Of a stretch of DNA of 64,000 bases, positions 59,370 through 64,000 are shown piece by piece (within the stretch, counting starts at the first letter, position 1; each line of letters starts with the position of its first letter). The stretch comes from an uncultured Sphingopyxis sp. Lineage in GTDB: Bacteria > Pseudomonadota > Alphaproteobacteria > Sphingomonadales > Sphingomonadaceae. A model generated the notes under the pieces. The model worked only from the letters and a program-made list of their open reading frames with translations, did not search any database and was not told the origin of the DNA. Made by a program: the position numbers and the translations under genes. The stretch is taken from assembly GCF_900078365.1 (NCBI RefSeq), contig NZ_LT598653.1, forward strand, positions 930,001-994,000, in the 5' to 3' direction.

Positions 59370-60304
59370 GCAAGACACAGATCAAGCGCGGAAAAGCGCC
59401 GCCAAGGCGGCCCGTGCGCGCACCGAAAAAGCGGCGCAAGATTCAGCAATCGCGCCTCAACGCGATCATCAACGCGCTGCCGATCAGCCCCCAGCGGCTG
59501 CAGAAAGTCGCCAACTGGACGATCGGGCTCAGCCTCTGCGCGGTCGTGGCGATCGCCGCGCACGCGACCGGCGTGACGGCGAAGATCCACGAGGAATATG
59601 CGCAGGCCGTCGGCCGCGCCGGTTTTCAGGTCAAAAAGGTCGAGGTCGTCGGCGCCGACCGCATCGACCGGCTCAAGGTCTATGACATCGCGCTCGCGCA
59701 GAAGGACCGCTCGATGGCCGCGGTCGACCTCGAGGACGTCCGCTCGGACCTGATGAAATATGGCTGGATCAAGGATGCGCGCGTGTCGCGCCGCCTGCCC
59801 GATACGCTCGTCGTCGACATCGTCGAGCGCACCCCGGCGGCGATCTGGCAGCATGGGGGCAGACTGTCGCTGATCGACGAGAAGGGCGTCGTGCTCGAAC
59901 CCGTCACCGTCGCGACGATGCCCGACCTGCCGCTCGTCATCGGACCGCGCGCGAACCAGCGGTCGCAGGATCTCGCGCGGCTCCTCGCCGAGGCGAGCAG
60001 CCTCAAGGAATTGCTCGCCGGCGCGACCTGGGTCGGCAACCGCCGCTGGGACCTCCGCTTCCGCAGCGGCGAGACGCTCTCGCTGCCCGAGGGCGAGGCC
60101 GAGGCGAAGGCCGCGCTCGCCAAATTCGCGCATATGGACGGCGCCAACCGTCTCCTCGGCCGCGGCATCCTCCGCTTCGACATGCGCGACCCCGCGCGCT
60201 TCGTGCTCCGCTTGCCGCATGAGGGGCAGGTGGCCCCCGCCAAGCTCGAAGACATGCGCGCCGCGGTCGATGCGGTCGCCGCCAGCCAGTCGAACGAGGG
60301 GTAG
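59366..60304 (+). CDS. ftsQ: Cell division protein FtsQ
   Basis: 312 residues. A basic N-terminus, then one membrane helix (about 48-68), a POTRA domain (GFQVKKVEVVGADRIDRLKVYDIA) and the FtsQ domain (WIKDARVSRRLPDTLVVDIVERTPAAIWQ). It recruits FtsL, FtsB and FtsW/FtsI. ftsA starts 3 bases after its stop. Confidence 0.95.
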   Translation: MSKTQIKRGKAPPRRPVRAPKKRRKIQQSRLNAIINALPISPQRLQKVANWTIGLSLCAVVAIAAHATGVTAKIHEEYAQAVGRAGFQVKKVEVVGADRIDRLKVYDIALAQKDRSMAAVDLEDVRSDLMKYGWIKDARVSRRLPDTLVVDIVERTPAAIWQHGGRLSLIDEKGVVLEPVTVATMPDLPLVIGPRANQRSQDLARLLAEASSLKELLAGATWVGNRRWDLRFRSGETLSLPEGEAEAKAALAKFAHMDGANRLLGRGILRFDMRDPARFVLRLPHEGQVAPAKLEDMRAAVDAVAASQSNEG

Positions 60305-60307
60305 GAT

Positions 60308-61564
60308 ATGCCGCCGCCGCGCATCGAAAAGATCATCACCGCGCTCGACGTCGGGTCGTGGAAGGTCTGCGCGCTGATCGCGGGCCAGACTGCCGACGGC
60401 AAGCTCCATGTCCTCGGCACCGGCCAGCGCGAGAGCCGCGGCGTCCAGCGCGGCTATGTCGCCGACATGGAACAGACCGAGCATGTCGTGCGCGAGGCGA
60501 TCGAGCAGGCCGAGCGTATCGCCGGCCTCAACATCGATGATGTCTGGGTCAGCTTCTCGGCGGGCAGCCTCTTGAGCGACGTCGCGCCGATCGAAAGCGA
60601 ACTCGGCGGGCACCGCATCGAAAAGGAGGATGTCGACGACCTGCTCGCGGCGGGCCGCGCCGGCATCGATCCCGAAGGCCGCATGATCCTCCACGCCCAG
60701 CCCGCGCTTTACACGCTCGACGGCCTCAACGGGGTCAAGAACCCGATCGGGCTCCACGCCGACCGCCTCGGGGTCGACATCCACATCATCATGGCCGACG
60801 GCGCGCCGGTGCGGAACCTCGAAGCGGCGGTGCGTCAGGCGCATCTCGACGTCAACGCGGTCGTCGCTTCGCCGATCGCCGCGGGGCTCGCCTGCCTGTC
60901 GGAGGAGGAGCGCGATCTCGGCGTCGCGCTCGTCGAACTCGGCGCCGCGGTCACCACCGTTTCGCTCTACGCCGGCGGGATGCTCGTCGAAATGGCGTCG
61001 CTGCCCTTCGGCGCGAGCGACATCACCGACGACATCGCCTCGGCCTTCGGCATAAGGCGTAGCCAGGCGCAGCGATTGCAAAGCTTCTACGGTTCGGCCT
61101 CGGCGTCCCCACGCGATAATAACGAGATCATCGAACTCGAACCCGGCGCGCCGTCGGGCGGCGATTCTCCGCGCATCACGCGCGCGCAGCTCGTCGCGGT
61201 GATCCGCCAGCGGCTCGACGCGATGATGGGAGAGATCGGCCGGACCTTGAAGGACCTCCATTTCGTCGGTCCGATCGGGCGGCAGGTCGTGCTCGTCGGC
61301 GGCGGCGCCGACCTCAAGGGCATCGCCGACTATACGCAGGCCGCGCTCGGCCGCGCCGCGCGCGTCGGGCGACCGCGCGGCTTGCACGGCCTGCCCGATG
61401 CGCATGGCGGCCCGGCTTTCGCGACGCTCGCGGGTCTGGTTCTCTATGCCGCATCAGACCCCGTCGACCTTCGCGACCTGCCGATGATGGCGCAGGATGT
61501 TTACAAGCCGGCGGGGACTTCGATCCTCCACCGGCTGATGGCCGCGTTGAAAAGCAGTTTTTAG
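60308..61564 (+). CDS. ftsA: Cell division protein FtsA
   Basis: 418 residues, actin-like. ITALDVGSWKVCALIA is phosphate 1, VGGGADLKGI is the adenosine motif, and the 1C domain is VLGTGQRESRGVQRGYV. A C-terminal amphipathic helix (ILHRLMAALKSSF) tethers FtsZ filaments to the membrane. AGGAT precedes the ATG. The 153 bases to ftsZ hold its own leader. Confidence 0.96.
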   Translation: MPPPRIEKIITALDVGSWKVCALIAGQTADGKLHVLGTGQRESRGVQRGYVADMEQTEHVVREAIEQAERIAGLNIDDVWVSFSAGSLLSDVAPIESELGGHRIEKEDVDDLLAAGRAGIDPEGRMILHAQPALYTLDGLNGVKNPIGLHADRLGVDIHIIMADGAPVRNLEAAVRQAHLDVNAVVASPIAAGLACLSEEERDLGVALVELGAAVTTVSLYAGGMLVEMASLPFGASDITDDIASAFGIRRSQAQRLQSFYGSASASPRDNNEIIELEPGAPSGGDSPRITRAQLVAVIRQRLDAMMGEIGRTLKDLHFVGPIGRQVVLVGGGADLKGIADYTQAALGRAARVGRPRGLHGLPDAHGGPAFATLAGLVLYAASDPVDLRDLPMMAQDVYKPAGTSILHRLMAALKSSF

Positions 61565-61717
61565 CGATCGACTGGTCGAAAAGGTTAATTTTTTGGGTGA
61601 TTCCGACGTCACAATAGTGCAATGCGGTAACAGTTATTCGGGCGGCAGGACCACCGCCCGACGGGTCGCAAGGTGCAGGGAAGCGGCATCGGTTCGCCGC
61701 TGCAGGGAGATTATTTG
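61565..61717 (+). promoter_or_regulatory. ftsZ leader
   Basis: This 153-base gap carries ggttaattttttggg and a cgggcggcaggaccaccgcccg hairpin, then GGGAGA 7 bases before the ftsZ ATG. A separate ftsZ promoter here is likely by comparison with other alphaproteobacteria, but no clear promoter pair was fixed. Confidence 0.45.
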
Positions 61718-63169
61718 ATGAGCATCAATATTGGCCCGCCGCAGGTCGACGAGCTGAAGCCGCGCATCGCGGTGATCGGCGTCGGCGGCGCGGGCGGCAA
61801 TGCCATCGCAAACATGATCGCGGCGCGCGTCGAGGGCGTCGATTTCGTCGTCGCGAACACAGACGCGCAGGCGCTCAACGCCTCGCCGGCCGAACGGCGC
61901 ATCCAGCTGGGGACGCAGATCACCCAGGGGCTGGGCGCGGGTTCGCGGCCCGAGGTCGGCCGCGCGGCGGCCGAGGAAAGCATCGCGCAGGTCGAAGAGG
62001 CGCTTAATGGCGCGCATATGTGTTTCGTCGCCGCGGGCATGGGCGGCGGCACCGGCACCGGCGCGGCGCCCGTCATCGCCAAGGCGGCGCGCGACCGCGG
62101 CATCCTGACCGTCGGCGTCGTGACCAAGCCCTTCATGTTCGAGGGCGCGCGGCGCATGCGTTCGGCCGACGCCGGCATCGCCGAGCTGCAGGACCATGTC
62201 GATACGCTCATCGTCATTCCGAACCAGAATCTCTTCCTCGTCGCCAACCCGAACACGACCTTCAAGGAAGCGTTCACCATGGCCGACGAAGTGCTCCAAC
62301 AGGGCGTGCGCGGCATCACCGACCTGATGGTCATGCCCGGCCTCATCAACCTCGATTTCGCCGACGTGCGCAGCGTGATGCGCGAAATGGGCAAGGCGAT
62401 GATGGGCACCGGCGAAGCCGAAGGCGACGGCCGCGCGCTCGAAGCCGCGCAAAAGGCGATCGCCAATCCGCTGCTCGACGGCGTGTCGATGGCGGGCGCG
62501 AAGGGTGTCATCATCTCGATCACCGGCGGTGAGGACATGCGCCTGATGGAAGTCGACGAGGCCGCGAACCATATCCGCGAACTGGTCGACCCCGACGCCA
62601 ACATCATCTGGGGCAGCGCCTTCAACGACAGCCTCGACGGCAAGATCCGCGTCTCGGTCGTCGCGACCGGCATCGACGGCACGGGCGAAGCGGCGCAGGC
62701 CGCGCCCGCGACGCGCAGCTTCTCCTTCGCACCTGCCCGCACGGCTGCGCCCGCGCCGGTGGTCGAAGAAGTGGTCGAATCCGCGGTGCAGGAAGAACCC
62801 GTCGCCGAAGCGCCGGCGGTGCAGGACAACGACCCGGCGCCCGGTTTCTCGCTCGGCGATGCCGCCGAACCCGAAGCGCCTGCGGCGGCCGAAGAAGAGC
62901 CGATGATATTGTCGCAGGTCGCCGCGACCTATGACGATACCGCCGACGAGCTCGTCCTCGACGCGCCCGAAGCGCCGGCAAGCGACTATCGTTCGGCGCC
63001 CGCTACGGAGGCTCCGGCCGAAGCGCCGGCGCGTTCGGTCGGCGGCGGCACCCTGTTCGAACGCATGTCGCGGCTCTCGCGCGGGGCCTCGGCGCCCGAC
63101 GCGGAAGAGGGCGGCAAGGACGACGGCGTCGATATTCCGCGTTTTCTGGGACGGCAGAACAACCAGTAA
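61718..63169 (+). CDS. ftsZ: Cell division protein FtsZ
   Basis: 483 residues, tubulin-like GTPase. IGVGGAGGNAIANMI, GGGTGTGAAP, and NLDFADVR (T7 loop) are complete. A long acidic, Ala/Pro/Glu-rich linker (about 330-465) leads to the C-terminal peptide VDIPRFLGRQ, which binds FtsA. ATG at 61718 with AGGGAGA 7 bases upstream. Confidence 0.98.
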   Translation: MSINIGPPQVDELKPRIAVIGVGGAGGNAIANMIAARVEGVDFVVANTDAQALNASPAERRIQLGTQITQGLGAGSRPEVGRAAAEESIAQVEEALNGAHMCFVAAGMGGGTGTGAAPVIAKAARDRGILTVGVVTKPFMFEGARRMRSADAGIAELQDHVDTLIVIPNQNLFLVANPNTTFKEAFTMADEVLQQGVRGITDLMVMPGLINLDFADVRSVMREMGKAMMGTGEAEGDGRALEAAQKAIANPLLDGVSMAGAKGVIISITGGEDMRLMEVDEAANHIRELVDPDANIIWGSAFNDSLDGKIRVSVVATGIDGTGEAAQAAPATRSFSFAPARTAAPAPVVEEVVESAVQEEPVAEAPAVQDNDPAPGFSLGDAAEPEAPAAAEEEPMILSQVAATYDDTADELVLDAPEAPASDYRSAPATEAPAEAPARSVGGGTLFERMSRLSRGASAPDAEEGGKDDGVDIPRFLGRQNNQ

Positions 63170-63229
63170 CGGGGCTATCGAGCGGCCGCCCGCCGGGCAC
63201 GGCAGGCCGGAAATCGGGATGAGTTGCCC

Positions 63230-64000
63230 ATGCGGCAGGTGAAATGGACGGCGAAGCCGGCGCGCGCGCGCTACCTTGTTCGCGCGCTCGGTGCGCTGTT
63301 GCTTGGAACCGCGGCGCTCGCCCCCGCGCTGGCGCCCGTACTGGCTCAGGTGACGCCGCCCGACCCCGCGACGAAGGCGGCGATGGAAAAGCGGACCGCC
63401 GCACGCACCTTGCTGTCGTCGTCGCTTGCCCGCATCGCGGCGAATAGCAGCGACACGGCGGCGTTGCTCGATGCGGGGCGCGCATCGATCGACCTCGAGG
63501 ATTATCGCGCCGCGCTCGGCTTCCTCGTCCGAGCTGAACAGACAAGCCCGCGCGATGGCGCGATCAAGGCGGCGCTGGGGTCGGCGATGGTCCATATGGA
63601 AAATCCGACGCGCGCTCTCGATTATTTCGGCGAGGCGCAGCTGATGGGCGCTCCCGAGCGCCTCTTCCTCGCCGACCGCGGCCTCGCGCGCGACCTCTTG
63701 GGGCAGCAGGACGCGGCGCAGCGCGATTATCAGCTCGCCTTGTCGGTCGCGCCCACCGCCGAACTGACGCGGCGCTACGCGCTCTCGCTCGGGATCAGCG
63801 GCGACCCCGATCGCGCGATCGCGATGCTGACGCCGCAACTTCGCGCGCAGGATCGCGGCGCGTGGCGGCTGCGCGCGATGATCCTCGCGATGAACGGCCG
63901 CGACAAGGAAGCAACCGAGATCGTCAACGCGACGATGCCGCCCGCGATGGCGCAGAATATCACGCCCTATCTGCTCCAGATGGACCGGCTCAATCCCGCG
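63230..64000 (+). CDS. Secreted TPR-like protein, 3' end outside the window
   Basis: 257 codons visible, no stop before the window ends. A signal peptide (LGALLLGTAALAPALAPVLAQ) is followed by degenerate tetratricopeptide repeats such as YRAALGFLVRAEQTSPRDGAIKAAL and RALDYFGEAQLMGAPERLFL. In related genomes a SPOR-domain protein often follows ftsZ; that part would be beyond the window. The start at 63230 is the only ATG that fits. Confidence 0.75.
   Translation, partial: MRQVKWTAKPARARYLVRALGALLLGTAALAPALAPVLAQVTPPDPATKAAMEKRTAARTLLSSSLARIAANSSDTAALLDAGRASIDLEDYRAALGFLVRAEQTSPRDGAIKAALGSAMVHMENPTRALDYFGEAQLMGAPERLFLADRGLARDLLGQQDAAQRDYQLALSVAPTAELTRRYALSLGISGDPDRAIAMLTPQLRAQDRGAWRLRAMILAMNGRDKEATEIVNATMPPAMAQNITPYLLQMDRLNPA

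Noticed and set aside
61590..61610. CtrA site (TTAA-N7-TTAA) before ftsZ
   Set aside because: Only one TTAA half is present.
1..64000. CRISPR arrays, insertion sequences, prophage
   Set aside because: No evenly spaced direct repeats with spacers, and no transposase, integrase or phage structural gene found.

Overview
The window is GC-rich, alphaproteobacterial DNA, most likely from a sphingomonad (Sphingomonadaceae, Sphingopyxis-like; the genus is inference). The reasons are the complete alphaproteobacterial-type division and cell wall (dcw) cluster, the infA-maf-RNase E/G-yacG-tRNA-Phe order, an acidic C-terminal tail on ribosomal protein L9, three TonB-dependent receptors, and intergenic palindromes of the kind common in sphingomonads. 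There is no transposase, integrase, phage gene or CRISPR array.

Layout. (1) 70-18915: an exosortase A (XrtA) exopolysaccharide locus. The minus-strand arm holds two hydrolases, an acyl carrier protein and a GNAT-type acyltransferase. The plus-strand arm holds an acyl-CoA ligase, a PLP decarboxylase, an export lipoprotein, a chain-length protein, a tyrosine autokinase, an outer-membrane barrel, an AAA ATPase, a polysaccharide deacetylase, a FemAB-like protein, a glycosyltransferase, exosortase A with a fused EpsI-like tail, and an AsnB-like amidotransferase. A second acyltransferase and a JmjC/cupin-like protein follow (19209-21256). (2) 21530-23651: infA, maf, a short RNase E/G, yacG, tRNA-Phe(GAA). 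(3) 23870-29629: two convergent TonB-dependent receptors separated by two strong terminators. (4) 30069-44079: folE, a PKHD dioxygenase with a sulfotransferase-like partner, rpsF-rpsR-rplI, an Mpl-like Mur ligase, an LD-carboxypeptidase, fabD-fabG, a secreted unknown, a ZnuD-like zinc receptor, cysK and two membrane unknowns. (5) 44357-63169: the dcw cluster mraZ-rsmH-ftsL-ftsI-murE-murF-mraY-murD-ftsW-murG-murC-murB-ddl-ftsQ-ftsA-ftsZ, then a partial TPR-type secreted protein running off the end.

How the parts work together. In the XrtA locus, chain synthesis control (chain-length protein, kinase), export (lipoprotein, outer-membrane barrel) and protein sorting (exosortase) sit beside enzymes that could activate an amino acid or acyl group, load it on a carrier protein and transfer it to sugar. 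No PEP-CTERM substrate is in the window. The dcw cluster is tightly packed, with 1-4 base overlaps at most junctions; only two palindromic repeats (between murD and ftsW, and between murB and ddl) break it.

The most striking anomaly is in murE. A diverged second copy of its ATP-binding P-loop, offset by 73 bases, shifts the reading frame, and further on a 66-base in-frame insertion consists of a near-perfect palindrome. Because murE is essential, the frameshift is either an assembly or sequencing error or a real and unusual event. Other points of interest are four MraZ boxes at exact 10-base spacing before mraZ, a palindromic repeat lying inside the coding start of the outer-membrane barrel gene, and several families of palindromic repeats at gene ends.
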